A program made the position numbers and the translations under genes. Under the pieces are notes generated by a model. It saw only the letters and a list, made by a program, of their open reading frames with translations. It searched no databases and had not been told where the DNA came from. 64,000 nucleotides of DNA from CAWKGC01 sp963849005 (GTDB taxonomy: Bacteria > Pseudomonadota > Gammaproteobacteria > Burkholderiales > Usitatibacteraceae), in assembly GCA_963849005.1 (NCBI GenBank), contig CAWKGC010000023.1, positions 62,001 to 126,000 of the forward strand, in the 5' to 3' direction. Positions 17,687 to 28,975 of this stretch are shown here, piece by piece (the stretch's first letter is position 1; each line of letters starts with the position of its first letter).

Positions 17687-18982
17687 CTAGCGCTTGACCT
17701 GGGCGAGCACGGTCGAGGTCCAGCTGAGCCGCTCGATGAGCGTGCGCAGGAACTCGCGGTTGAAGCGCAACTGGCAGCCCTCGGAGAGTTGCTCGAGCTG
17801 CGCCGAGGCGATCTTCAGCAACTGCACTTCCGACACCGAGATGATCGAGGCGGAGCGCCTCGCGCGGTCGCCCGAGAGATACGCCATCTCGCCGAAGCAG
17901 TCGCCTTCCTTCAGGACATTCAGCAGCTTCTGGTCCTTCACGACCTTGACCTGCCCGCCGACGATGATGAAGAAGGCCTGCCCCACTTCGCCTTCGAGAA
18001 GCAGGTTCTCGTCGCGGTTGTGGTTTTCCCAGATGGCGCCGCGCAATACTTCCCAGAGCTCGGCGTCGCGAAACTCGCGGAAGAAAGGCACGGTGCGCAG
18101 CTTGTTGAATTTCTCCGTCGAGCTGATCTCGAAGGAGTACTTCTCGAGCTGCGGGAAGGTCTCGGCCAGGTCGCGCGCCATGTCGAACCAGACCTGGTAG
18201 CGCTGCTTCGGGTCCTTGGCCATCGCCTTCTTGACGATCTCGACCAGCTTCGGCGGCAGGTCGGGACGCAAGGACTCGATCGGCACCGCTTCCTCGTTCA
18301 GGATCTTGTTGATCATCGCCACCGAGTTCTCGGCGCGGTACGGGAGCTTGCCGGTCAGCAGTTCGTACATCACGACGCCCAGCGAGTAGATGTCGGTCTG
18401 CACGGAGGGCGATTCCTCGTTGATCTGCTCGGGCGACATGTAGGCCGGGGAGCCGAGGAAGCCTTCGATCTGCGTGTGCGTGGCGTGCGAGATCTTGGCG
18501 GTGCCGAAGTCCGAGATCTTGATGTCGTCGCGCTCCGACAGCAGGATGTTGGCGGGCTTGATGTCGCGGTGGATGACGCCGTTCTGGAAAGCGTAGTCGA
18601 GCGCGCGGCAGCACTTGAAGATCACCAGCACCGCCTGGCGCACCGGAAGAAGGTTGGTCTCCGTGCAGAAATTCTTGAGCGAGCCGCCGGGGACGTACTC
18701 CATCACGATGTAGCGCGTTTCGCCTTCTACGACCGCGTCGAACACCGCGACGATGTTGGGGTGGTTCAGCTTTCCCGCCAGCGACGCCTCGTTCAGGAAC
18801 AGCTTCTCGAACCTCTTGGCCTCCTCCGCCCCCATCGAGGGGTCCGGCTTGGCGACCTTGACCGCGACCTTGCGGTCGTTGAACGGGTCCTCGCCCAGGT
18901 AGACGACCGCCGACGCACCCTGTCCGGCTTCGGAAAGGATGTTGTATTTGCCGACTTTGTTGGGGCGGTCTGAGGCTGCCAT
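17687..18982 (-). CDS. Ser/Thr protein kinase with C-terminal cyclic-nucleotide-binding domain
   Basis: 431 residues, no membrane helix. Residues about 12-275 form a Hanks-type kinase: glycine loop GQGASAV near 20, Lys42 in VAVKV, catalytic HRDIKPAN (Asp140), DFG at 158-160 and GSPAYMSPEQ. Residues about 296-405 form a cNMP-binding fold with cassette FGEMAYLSGDRARRSAS (Glu365, Arg375/376), the residues that normally hold the cyclic phosphate and ribose. The order kinase then cNMP is the reverse of eukaryotic PKG. Monocistronic by appearance, between ispF and selU. Regulation by a cyclic nucleotide is inference; no cyclase lies nearby. Confidence 0.93.
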   Translation of the reverse strand: MAASDRPNKVGKYNILSEAGQGASAVVYLGEDPFNDRKVAVKVAKPDPSMGAEEAKRFEKLFLNEASLAGKLNHPNIVAVFDAVVEGETRYIVMEYVPGGSLKNFCTETNLLPVRQAVLVIFKCCRALDYAFQNGVIHRDIKPANILLSERDDIKISDFGTAKISHATHTQIEGFLGSPAYMSPEQINEESPSVQTDIYSLGVVMYELLTGKLPYRAENSVAMINKILNEEAVPIESLRPDLPPKLVEIVKKAMAKDPKQRYQVWFDMARDLAETFPQLEKYSFEISSTEKFNKLRTVPFFREFRDAELWEVLRGAIWENHNRDENLLLEGEVGQAFFIIVGGQVKVVKDQKLLNVLKEGDCFGEMAYLSGDRARRSASIISVSEVQLLKIASAQLEQLSEGCQLRFNREFLRTLIERLSWTSTVLAQVKR

Positions 18983-19051
18983 TTCGGGGATTTCGGGTGG
19001 AGAGCTACGCCCGCAGAAATATAACCCATTTCCGGGTGCGGGCGATGTGCA

Positions 19052-20143
19052 CTAATGCACAGGCCCCGAGAGCAGGCGCCTGGCCGCGTCGAGGAACCCG
19101 GACTTCCCGCGGTCCAGCACCGCAATCGGGGTCGCGACGGCGGCCTGCCTGTAGTTCCTGAACATCGACTTGCGGTAGGCCGGGTCATAGTGCTCGGCGA
19201 GAAGTCCCGCCACCAGTTGCGGCCATTCCCCGGCCGCCACCTGGCCCTTCCAGCGCTCGATGCGCTCCTTCGGGTGCAGGTCGGAAAGCAGTTCGAGGCG
19301 CCCGACCAGCACATCGGGATTCGCTATCAGGTGGGCATATTCCTCGATCAGCAGCCCGACGCGGTCCTCCTGGGCGATGTCGATGGCGAAACAGGCCCCC
19401 TGGCGCATGCGCTCGATCAGGAACTCCGGGACGCGCAGCTTGCCGACGCGCTTGCTTTCGCTTTCCACGTACACGGGCCGTGAGGCATCGAACCGCGACA
19501 GGCGTTCCCAGAGCTGCGTTTCAAATGTCTTCTGCGTCGGCTGCGGCTCGCCCGGCAAGTCCCCCAGCACGGAACCGCGGTGCGCGGCCAGTTGCTCGAG
19601 GTCCAGCACCTGCGCGCCGGAAGCGGCGAGCGCTTCGAGCAGTCGGCTCTTTCCGGTGCCCGTGGGGCCGGCAATGACGCGGAAGGTGAACCGCGCCGGC
19701 AGCGTCCCCAGGTCGGCCGCGACCTGGCGGCGAAAGGCCTTGTAGCCGCCCTCGAGCTGCCTGGCGTCCCATCCGACCTGCCTGAGGACATGGACCAGCG
19801 AGGCCGAACGCCCGCCGCCCCGCCAGCAGTACACCAGCGGCTTCCACCCCTTGGGCATGGCGGCGAAGCGCTCGTCGATGTGCCGGGCGATGTTCCTCGC
19901 GGCCATCGGCGCGCCGATGCGCTTGGCCTCGAAAGACGACTGCTGCTTGTAGATGGTGCCGACCAGGGCGCGCTCGGCGTCATCGAGCACGGGACAGTTG
20001 ATCGCCCCGGGCAGGCGGTCCTCTGCGAACTCCGCGGGGCTGCGCGCGTCGATCACCGCGTCGAAGGCCTCGATGCGGGCCAGCGAGAGGGGCGTGGCGA
20101 CCGAAGGCAGGCCGCGGTCGCGACGGAAGGGAAGGTCGGTCAT
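19052..20143 (-). CDS. mnmH: tRNA 2-selenouridine/geranyl-2-thiouridine synthase
   Basis: Converts 2-thiouridine to 2-selenouridine at the wobble position of Lys, Glu and Gln tRNAs with selenophosphate, through a geranylated intermediate (also named SelU or YbbB). 363 residues. Seen: N-terminal rhodanese domain with IDARSPAEFAEDRLPGA and the active Cys106 in YCWRGGGRS, then a P-loop AGPTGTGKS near 160 typical of the second domain. Its start ATG overlaps the stop of the esterase gene by four bases. Implies selenophosphate supply (selD) elsewhere in the genome. Confidence 0.95.
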   Translation of the reverse strand: MTDLPFRRDRGLPSVATPLSLARIEAFDAVIDARSPAEFAEDRLPGAINCPVLDDAERALVGTIYKQQSSFEAKRIGAPMAARNIARHIDERFAAMPKGWKPLVYCWRGGGRSASLVHVLRQVGWDARQLEGGYKAFRRQVAADLGTLPARFTFRVIAGPTGTGKSRLLEALAASGAQVLDLEQLAAHRGSVLGDLPGEPQPTQKTFETQLWERLSRFDASRPVYVESESKRVGKLRVPEFLIERMRQGACFAIDIAQEDRVGLLIEEYAHLIANPDVLVGRLELLSDLHPKERIERWKGQVAAGEWPQLVAGLLAEHYDPAYRKSMFRNYRQAAVATPIAVLDRGKSGFLDAARRLLSGPVH

Positions 20144-20787
20144 CTGCCGCGTGTGTCGAGTCTTTTCAGCACCGGTTGCAGCACCGGCCAGACATTGTCG
20201 AGGATGCGCGGCTGGGCCGCGGCGGTGGGATGGAGCTGGTCGGGCTGGAAGAGGTCGCGCTGGTCGGCGAAGCCCTCGAGCAGGAAGGGCACGAGCGCCA
20301 GCTTGTGCTTCTTCGCCAGCTGCACGTACATCCCATGGAACTCGCGCGCGTAGTCGATGCCATAATTGGGCGGAATCATGAATCCGACGAGCACGGGTTC
20401 GGCCCCTGCCTTGCGGACGTCGGCGATCATGTGTTCCAGGTTGGCGCGGGCGTTGGCAACCGGCTGGCCGCGCAGCACGTCATTCGGGCCCAGCGCGATC
20501 AGCACGGCCTCCGGCTTGTGGCGGCGCAGGTCCTCTGGCAGTCTGCGCAGTCCCCCGGAGGTGGTCTCGCCGCTCACGCTTGCGTTGACCACGCGCCAGG
20601 GCAGTTTCGCGCGAGCGATGCGTTCGCCCAGCAAGGCCACCCAGCCTTGCGAGGCAGGAATTCCATAGGCGGCGGAAAGGCTGTCGCCGAACACGAGCAA
20701 CACCCGCTCGGCGTGAGCCAGCGGGGCAATCGTGAATACCAGCACGAACAGTGCGGAAAGCTTGAATTTCGAGATACCTGATGCCAT
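20140..20787 (-). CDS. tesA: SGNH-hydrolase, TesA-type arylesterase/acyl-CoA thioesterase I
   Basis: 215-residue secreted lipase/esterase of the GDSL family. Seen: signal peptide ending in PLAHA, block I FGDSLSAAYG with the nucleophile Ser, oxyanion Asn in GPNDVLRG, and block V DQLHPT with catalytic Asp and His. The ATG at 20787 gives a clean signal peptide; an ATG 18 bases upstream is possible. Divergent from ybbA across 49 bases, as tesA is from ybbAP in E. coli, and translationally coupled to mnmH. Confidence 0.92.
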   Translation of the reverse strand: MASGISKFKLSALFVLVFTIAPLAHAERVLLVFGDSLSAAYGIPASQGWVALLGERIARAKLPWRVVNASVSGETTSGGLRRLPEDLRRHKPEAVLIALGPNDVLRGQPVANARANLEHMIADVRKAGAEPVLVGFMIPPNYGIDYAREFHGMYVQLAKKHKLALVPFLLEGFADQRDLFQPDQLHPTAAAQPRILDNVWPVLQPVLKRLDTRGR

Positions 20788-20836
20788 ATACCAAGAATAA
20801 CGCATCGCCCGCCCCGCCCGGCGACACGCCCTCCCG

Positions 20837-21549
<713 letters not shown>

Positions 21550-21553
<4 letters not shown>

Positions 21554-24066
21554 AGAGCTTCTTGCATGTGCCCGAGATGACCTCCCTTGCCCTGGCCACC
21601 AAGCTCCTGCGCCGCAACTGGCGCGCGGGAGAGTCGCGCGTGCTGCTGTTTGCGCTCTTCATCGCGGTGGCCAGCGTGACCACGGTGGGCTTCTTCGCGG
21701 ACCGCGTCCGGGCAGCGCTCGACAGGCAGGCCAACGAGCTGATGGGAGGCGACCTCGTGGTCATCTCCGACCATGCGCTTGGCCCCGCATTCAGCGCTGC
21801 CGCCTCGGGCGAGAACCTGGCGACCGCGCATACGCGAACCTTCCCGAGCATGGTCTCGGGCAGCGCGGGCGCGAACCTCGCGGAGATCAAGGCGGTGAGC
21901 GAGGGTTTCCCGCTGCGCGGGAAGATCCGGATTGCCGACGCGCCGGGGCTGCCCGACCGCGAGGCCGAAGGCGTGCCCGCGGCGGGAACGGCGTGGGTGG
22001 GGGAACCGCTGCTCGCGCGAATCGGGGCCGGTCCGGGCGAGGTGATCCGCGTGGGAAAGGCGGACCTGAGGATCGCCGCGATCGTGGTGCGCGAACCCGA
22101 CAGCGTGCTCGACTATTTCGGCATCGCGCCGCGGGTCATGATCAACGAGCGCGACCTCGACGCGACCGGGCTGGTGGTGGTGGGCAGCCGCGTCACCTGG
22201 CGGTTGCTGGTGTCCGGCGAGCCCGACGCCATCGACCGTTACCGCGAAGCGATGCTGCCGAAACTCGGGCGAGGCGAACGCATCGAAAGCGTTCGCGACG
22301 CGCGCAGCGAGGTGCGCGTTTCGCTCGATCGCGCGCGACGCTTCCTCGCGCTGGCTTCGCTGCTCTCCGTGGTGCTGTCTTCCGTGGCGGTGGCGCTGGC
22401 CGCGCGGCGATTCTCGCAGCGGCAGATGGATGGCGCGGCGATGATGCGCTGCCTCGGCGCTTCGCAGGCGAGCATCTTCGCCATCAACGCGTGGCAGTTC
22501 CTTCTCCTGGGCCTGGCCGGAAGCGCGCTCGGCACGGCGTTCGGCTATTTTGCGCAGGAGGCGCTGGCGATCTGGCTTGCCGATTTCTTCAAGGTGAGCC
22601 TGCCTTCGCCCGGGCCGCTGCCGGCGGTGCAGGGCGCGGCGATCGGCTTCGTCCTGCTGCTGGGCTTCACGCTGCCGCCCTTGCTGCGATTGCGCAGCGC
22701 CTCGACGCTGCGCGTGCTGCGCCGCGATCTCGATGTCGCGGAGCCCTCGGCGCTCGGCGCGTATGCGCTCGGCCTGGCCGTGCTTGCCGGGCTCATCCTC
22801 TGGCAGGTGGGCGACCTGGCGCTGGGCAGCCAGGCGCTGGCCGGCTTCGCCGCCACGATCGGCGTGGCGGCCGTCGCGGGCCTCATGCTCGTTCGCGGCG
22901 TGTCGGCGCTGCGCGGCAGCGCTTCGGGCCCGTGGCGTTACGGGCTCGCCAACCTGCGCCGCCGCACCGGGTCGAGCGTGGTGCAGATCATCGCGCTGGG
23001 ACTGGGCATCATGGCGATGCTCATGCTCACGCTGGTGCGCACCGACATGATCGGCAGGTGGCAAAAGTCGTTGCCGGCCGACATGCCCAACCGATTCGCG
23101 ATCAACATCCAGACCGACCAGCTGCCCGGCGTGCAGGCGTGGTTCAGGTCGCAGTCGCTCGCCACGCCCGACCTCTACCCGATGGTGCGCGGCCGGTTGA
23201 TGACCATTTCCGACCGGCCCGTGAAGCCCGCCGAGATGAAGGACGAGCGCGCGAAGCGACAGGCCGAACGCGAGCTGAACCTTTCGTGGGCGGAGAAGCC
23301 GCGCCCGGACAACGCGATCGTCGCGGGAACGTTCTGGAAGCCGGGGGACCGCGACCCGCAGTTCTCGGTCGAGGAGGGCTTCGCGAAGTCGCTCGGGATC
23401 AAGGTGGGCGATGCGCTCGGCTTCGACGTGGGCGGATCGCGCTTCACGGGCAAGGTGACCAGCCTGCGCAAGGTGGACTGGGATTCGTTCAAGGCCAACT
23501 TCTTCGTCATCGCCAACCCGGGCGTGCTCGAGTCGTATCCGGCAAGCTGGATCACCAGCTTCCACCTGCCGCCGGGGCGCGAGGCGACCGTCAACGCCCT
23601 GGTGCGCGAGTATCCGAACGTGAGCGTGATCGACCTCTCCGCGATCATGGAGCAGGTGCGCCGCATCACGGACCAAGTGTCGCGCGCGGTCGAGTTCGTA
23701 TTCCTGTTCGCGATCGCGGCAGGCATCGTCGTGCTGTTCGCCGCGATCACCTCGACGCAGGACGAGCGCGTCTTCGAGGGCGCCGTGATGCGCACGCTTG
23801 GCGCCAGCCGCCGGCAGCTGGTCACGCTGCAGTTCGCCGAGTTTCTCGCCATCGGCACGCTCTCCGGCGTGATCGCGGCGCTCGGTGCGGTCGCGCTCGC
23901 CTTCGCGCTTTCCGAGCGACTGCTCGGCGTGCCCTACGAGTTCAATGCGCTCATCCCGCTCGTCGGGATGGCGGTGGGCGCGATCGGCGTGGCGGCGGCG
24001 GGGCTGCTCGGCACGCGCCGGGCGATCGACAGCCCGCCCCTCGCCACGATTCGCGCCGTTGCGTAG
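21550..24066 (+). CDS. ybbP: ABC transporter permease YbbP-like (FtsX/MacB fold)
   Basis: About 838 residues. Seen: an N-terminal helix, a large periplasmic domain, then several helices around residues 260-480, a second periplasmic domain and a C-terminal FtsX block (AVEFVFLFAIAAGIVVLFAAI onward, MRTLGASRRQLVTLQFAEFL). This two-FtsX-domain layout with about ten helices matches E. coli YbbP. GTG at 21550 overlaps the ybbA stop (GTGA); ATG at 21577 is an alternative start. Partner of YbbA in the inner membrane. Confidence 0.92.
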
Positions 24067-24303
24067 GGTCAGGCCCGAATTTCCTCGTGATGCCATCCAG
24101 GTTTCCGGCAATACTTTTGGAAATCCGGCTCTGACCCTGGTTTGGTCTCCGCGGCTCTGCCCCCGCTTTTCCGGCTTCGGCTCTGACCCTGGTTTGGTTT
24201 CCGTCCGCGCAATTGCGGCTCCGGCCACGGTGCCCGGGTTTTCCGTATTGCGTCCCTGACCCCGAATTGCGTCCCTGACCCCGAATTGCGTCCCTGACCC
24301 CGA
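24067..24303. repeat. Repeat island with terminal inverted motifs and three tandem 19-base units
   Basis: Right after the ybbP stop, GGGTCAGGCCCGAATT (from about 24067) faces its approximate inverse near 24266-24300. Inside, a unit reading CGGCTCTGACCCTGGTTTGG occurs at about 24126 and again at 24179. At 24247-24303 the unit ATTGCGTCCCTGACCCCGA is repeated three times without a mismatch, ending two bases before the next gene. No open reading frame of substance. It resembles short non-coding repeat clusters spread by REP/MITE-type mechanisms; origin is inference. Confidence 0.7.
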
Positions 24304-24305
24304 CC

Positions 24306-25224
24306 TTGCCGCGCCTTCATTTCTCGCCCTATCTCCTGCTCACCCTCACGAGCCTGTTCTGGTCGCTCAACTGGGTGGTCGGTCGCGCGCTGGTGGGCAC
24401 CGTGTCGCCCTTCACGCTCGCGCTCATCCGCTGGACGGTGGCGGTGGTCCTGCTGGTGGCGATCTCGTGGCGGCAGCTGCGCGACCATTGGCCGGCGATC
24501 GTCGCGAACCGCAGGAGGATCGTGTTCCTCGGGTTCTGGGGAACGGGGCTGCACAACGCGTTTTCCTACCTCGGCCTGCAGTACACGACGGCGACCAACG
24601 GCGTGATCCTGAACAGCGCCATCCCGGTGATGATCATCGTCTGCGGCTGGATGGTGTTCCGCGACACGATCACGCGGCTGCAGGCGGTGGGGGTGGCGAT
24701 CTCGCTGGCCGGGGTGCTGACCGTCCTCACGCGCGGCGACATCGGGGTGCTGGCGCGCTTCAGCCTGAACGGCGGCGACCTGATCGTGCTCTTCGCGATG
24801 GTGTTCTGGGCGGTGTACACGGTGTTCCTGCGCACCAAGCCCGACGGGATTCCCGGGCTCGCGCTGATCGCCTGTTGTGGCACGGTGGGGATTGCCATCC
24901 TGCTGCCGATGGCGGCAATCGAGCTCGTGTTCCTCGGCGGCACGCTCGTCTTCACGCCGGCGTCCGTCGCCGCAATGCTTTACGTGGGCATATTCCCCTC
25001 GCTGCTCGGCTACATCTTCTGGAACCGCGCGGTGGCGGAGGTGGGGTCGAACGTGGCCGGCGTCTTCGTGCACCTGATGCCGGCATTCGGCAGCCTGCTC
25101 GCCTGGATGTTTCTCGGCGAGCGCATCTACGCCTATCACCTCGCCGGCATCGGCCTCGATCCTGGCCGGCATCGCGCTCACCAGCCGCGGCGCGCGCGGC
25201 ACGCCCGCCCCCGGTCCCGAGTAG
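24306..25224 (+). CDS. EamA/DMT-family transporter (frameshift near 3' end)
   Basis: About 305 residues with ten predicted helices arranged as two EamA repeats (first repeat to about residue 140, second from GDLIVLFAMVFWAVYTVFL). Typical metabolite or drug exporters; substrate unknown. A TTG start at 24306 is the only start near the first helix (PYLLLTLTSLFWSLNWVVGR). One extra base near 25158 breaks the last helix; removing it gives ILAGIALTSRG and a TAG at 25222. Immediately downstream of the repeat island, which therefore holds its promoter or leader. Confidence 0.88.
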
Positions 25225-25227
25225 CCG

Positions 25228-26713
25228 CTAGTCGGCCTCGACGTCCAGGTGCATGCCGACCGATTTCCACAGTTCCGACTCGTGGTCCAGCGCCGTGGCG
25301 ACGAGGCTGTTGTCGTCCAGCCAGCGGCGCTCGAGCGCGAGGCGGAAACCCTTCGGGCGCATCGACACCTTGAGCCCCGGGATCTTCAGCGTGCGGCGGC
25401 TGCGGTAGAAGATCACCGCGAGGCGCAGGCAGAACACCTTCGTGGCGAGGGAGGGGTCGGAGCCGATGGCGAGGTCCAGCTTGTCGAGCTTGCCGCGCTG
25501 CGCGACGACGAGGCTGGCGAGGCGGTTTTGCTCCAGCCGCGAGAATCCCGGCATGTCCGCCCAGGTGAGGATGTAGGCCGAGTGCTTGTGGTAGGTGCCC
25601 GGCGAGATCGAGATGCCGACCTCGTGGAGCTTCGCGCCCCACTCGAGGAAGCGCGATCGCTGGAACGTGCCTTCATCCTTGCCGGGCTCGAGCTGGCGGA
25701 ACAGGTTGCGCGCAAGCGCCGAGACGCGCTCGGCCTGCACCACGTCCACGTGGTAGCGCTTGACCAGCTGCTCCACGGTGACCTCGCGAATGTCGCGATG
25801 GTGCACGCGCCCGAGCAGGTCCCAGAGCACGCCCTGCCTGAGCGCCCCTTCGGCGATGTTCATCTGCTCGAGCCCGAGCTCGCGGAACACGGCGGACATG
25901 ATCGCCGCGCCTCCCGCGAGCACGGCCACGCGCTCCTCGCGCAGCCCCGGCAAGCGCGAGCTTCTTCAGGTCGCCCGCGCGCAGCATTTCCTCGCGCAGC
26001 CACTCGAGCCCCTTTGCGGTGATGCCCTGCCGGGAGTGGCCGTTCGCCTGCATCACCTCGGCCAGGGAGCGCGCGGTGCCCGAGGAGCCCACCGCTTCCT
26101 TCCAGCCGGTCTTCTCGTAGCGCACCGAAATCGTCTGCACTTCCTGGCGCGCGGCGAGCTCGGCCTGCCTCATGCTCTTCTTGTCGACGTGCCCGTCGGG
26201 GAAAAAGCGCCGCGTGTAGCTCACGCAGCCCATGTACAGGCTGTCCATGACCTTGGGCCTGAGCTTCACGCCGATGATGAATTCCGTCGAGCCGCCGCCG
26301 ATGTCCACCACCAGCCGGTTGTGGCCCGTGAGCGGCAGGCTGTGCACCACGCCCTGGTAGATGAGGCGGGCCTCTTCGCGCCCGGAGATGATCTCGATCG
26401 GGAAACCGAGCGTTTCCTCGGCGCGCGCGAGGAAGTCGGGCGCGTTCTTCGCCACGCGCAGCGTATTGGTGCCGACCACGCGCACGGCCTCCCGGGGCAT
26501 GCCGCGGATGCGCTCGGAGAACTGCTTCAGCGTGGCGAGCGCGCGTTCCTGGGACGCCGCATCCAGGCGCTTGTCCTCGCCCAGGCCGGCACCGAGGCGC
26601 ACGGTTTCCTTCAGCGAATCGAGGGGATAGACCTGGTCGTCGACCACGCGCCCGATCGCGAGATGGAAGCTGTTGGAGCCGAGGTCCACAGCGGCGAGGG
26701 TGGTATATTCCAT
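25228..26713 (-). CDS. ppx: Exopolyphosphatase, Ppx/GppA family (frameshift)
   Basis: Releases phosphate from polyphosphate ends (GppA members also hydrolyse pppGpp). Seen: LAAVDLGSNSFHLAIGR at the N-terminus (actin-fold phosphate loop 1), catalytic Glu in GREEARLIYQGV, and DIGGGSTEFIIG (loop 2); a C-terminal HD-like helical region follows. One extra base in the CCCC run 25945-25948 splits the frame; repaired length is 494 residues, usual for Ppx. Divergent from ppk, which supports Ppx over GppA. Convergent with the EamA gene, three bases apart. Confidence 0.93.
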
Positions 26714-26788
26714 TTGACGCGGCGCCGTTATTGTTTGCGCCGGAGTATCGCACATGCGCGCGCCCCTCGCGGCGTGCCTCCAGTTCCG

Positions 26789-26806
26789 CTGCAACATATC
26801 CGTCAC
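26789..26806 (+). promoter_or_regulatory. Candidate PhoB box upstream of ppk
   Basis: CTGCAAC, a 4-base AT-rich spacer ATAT, then CCGTCAC: two 7-base direct half-sites in the geometry of a Pho box (consensus CTGTCAT-N4-CTGTCAT), with 4 and 5 matches of 7. It lies 18 bases before the annotated ppk ATG, which is close; if functional, the true ppk start may be the GTG at about 26857. Phosphate-starvation control of ppk is known in several proteobacteria. Confidence 0.45.
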
Positions 26807-26823
26807 ATCGCGCCGCTACCCTG

Positions 26824-28925
26824 ATGGCAAAGAAATCCAAGGTCGATCCCCGCCACGTGAGCAGGCTGCCTCCCGCCTTGTTCCTGAACCGCGAGCTGCA
26901 GGCGCTGGAGTTCAACCGCCGCGTGCTCGCGCAGGCCGAGGACAAGCAGCGTGCCGCTGCTCGAGCGGCTCAGGTTCCTGTGCATCGTCTCGTCGAACCT
27001 CGACGAGTTCTTCGAGATCCGGCTGGCCGGCATCAAGGAGCAGATCAAGCTCTCTGCGGCGGGCGTCGATCCGGACGGCATGAGCCCGGGCGAAGTCTTT
27101 CGCAGCGTGACCGCGATCGCGCACCAGCTGGTCGAGCGGCAGTACGCGTTGCTGAACGACGAGATCCTGCCCGGCGCTCGCGCGCGAGCGCGTGCGCTTC
27201 ATTCGCCGCACGGCGTGGACGCCCGCCCAGCAGGAATGGGTGCGCGGCTATTTCTTCCGCGAGCTGATGCCCGTGCTCACGCCGATCGGGCTGGACCCGG
27301 CGCATCCGTTCCCGCGCGTCTTCAACAAGAGCCTCAACTTCGCCGTCGAGCTGGAGGGGCGCGACGCCTTCGGCCGCGACTCGGGCTCCGCGATCGTGCA
27401 GGCGCCGCGCGTGCTGCCCCGGGTGATCCGCCTGCCCAAGGAAGTCGGCGGGGGCGAATTCGATTTCGTCTTTCTCACCTCGGTGATCCACGCCCATGTC
27501 GGCGAACTCTTCGCCGGGATGAGCGTGCTGGGGTGCTACCAGTTCCGCGTCACGCGAAACTCCGACCTGTTCGTCGAGGAGGAAGAGGTCAAGGACCTGC
27601 GGGTGGCGCTCCAGGGCGAATTGCCCCAGCGCCATTTCGGCGATGCGGTGCGGCTCGAGATCGCCGACAACTGCTCGCCCGCGATGGCGGCGTTCCTGCT
27701 GCGGCAGTTCGAACTGCAGCCCGAGGACCTTTATCGCGTCAACGGCCCGGTGAACCTGGTGCGCCTCATGAACATCCCCGACCAGGTGGGCCGCCCGGAC
27801 CTGAAGTACCCGCCGTTCACGCCGGGGATCCCGAAGCAGGTGGCGAAGAGCAGGGACATCTTCGAGACGCTGCGCAAGTCCGACGTCCTGCTGCACCGGC
27901 CGTTCCAGTCCTTCGCGCCGGTGATCGACTTCATCCGCGAGGCGGCGCGCGACCCGAACGTGGTCGCGATCAAGCAGACGGTCTACCGCACCGGCACCGA
28001 CTCGGTGATCATGCAGACCCTCATCGACGCGGCCAGCCGCGGCAAGGAAGTCACCGTGGTGGTCGAGCTCATGGCGCGCTTCGACGAGGAGGCCAACATC
28101 AACTGGGCCTCGAAGCTGGAGGAGGTGGGCGCGCACGTGGTCTACGGCGTGGTCGGCCACAAGACCCACGCGAAGATGGTCATGGTGGTCCGGCGCGAGG
28201 AAGGCAAGCTGCGCCGCTACGTGCACCTGGGCACCGGCAACTACCATCCGCGCACCGCGCGGCTCTACACCGACTTCGACCTGCTCACCGCGAACGAGGC
28301 CATCGGCGCGGACGTGAATGAGGTGTTCCAGCAGCTGACGGGGCTGGGCAAGGTGTCGAAGCTGAAGCATGTCTGGCAGTCGCCGTTCACCCTGCACAAG
28401 GGCGTTCTCGATGCGATCGAGAACGAGACGCGCATCGCAAGGTCGGGGAAACCCGCGCGCATCATCGCCAAGATGAACGCGCTGCTCGAGCCGCAGGTGA
28501 TCGAGGCGCTCTATGCCGCTTCGCAGGCGGGGGTGAAGGTCGACCTCGTCGTGCGCGGCGTGTGCGCGCTCAGGCCGGGCGTGCCGAAGGTCTCGGACAA
28601 TATCCGCGTGATCTCGGTGATCGGCCGTTTCCTGGAGCATCCCCGCATCTTCTATTTCCGCAATGGCGGCGAGGAGCGGGTGTGGCTTTCCAGCGCCGAC
28701 TGGATGGACCGCAACTTCTTCCGCCGCATCGAGTTGTGCTTCCCGGTCAACGAAGCGAAGCTGCGCAGGCGCGTGGTCGCCGAGGGCCTCAGGACCTACC
28801 TTGACGACAACACGCAGGCGTGGGAGATGCAGCCCGACGGCGCCTATTTGCGCCGCAAGCGCGGGCGAAGCGCGGGACGCTGCGCGCAGCGGGAATTGCT
28901 CAAGCTGCTTGGCGCCTCCGACTGA
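26824..28925 (+). CDS. ppk: Polyphosphate kinase 1 (two frameshifts near 5' end)
   Basis: Makes polyphosphate from ATP at the membrane through a phosphohistidine. Seen after repair: FLNRELQALEFNRRVL, SSNLDEFFEIR, the phosphorylated His in GHKTHAKMVMV with HLGTGNYHPRTARLYTD, and the second conserved His in FLEHPRIFYF. Extra bases near 26948 and 27173 break the first 120 codons; the remaining 1.7 kb is open. Repaired length about 699 residues, normal for PPK1. Divergent from ppx with a candidate Pho box between them. Confidence 0.95.
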
Positions 28926-28975
28926 GGCCCGGTTTCAGGCCGGCGAGGGCGAATGCACCCGCGGCGGGCGAGCGC

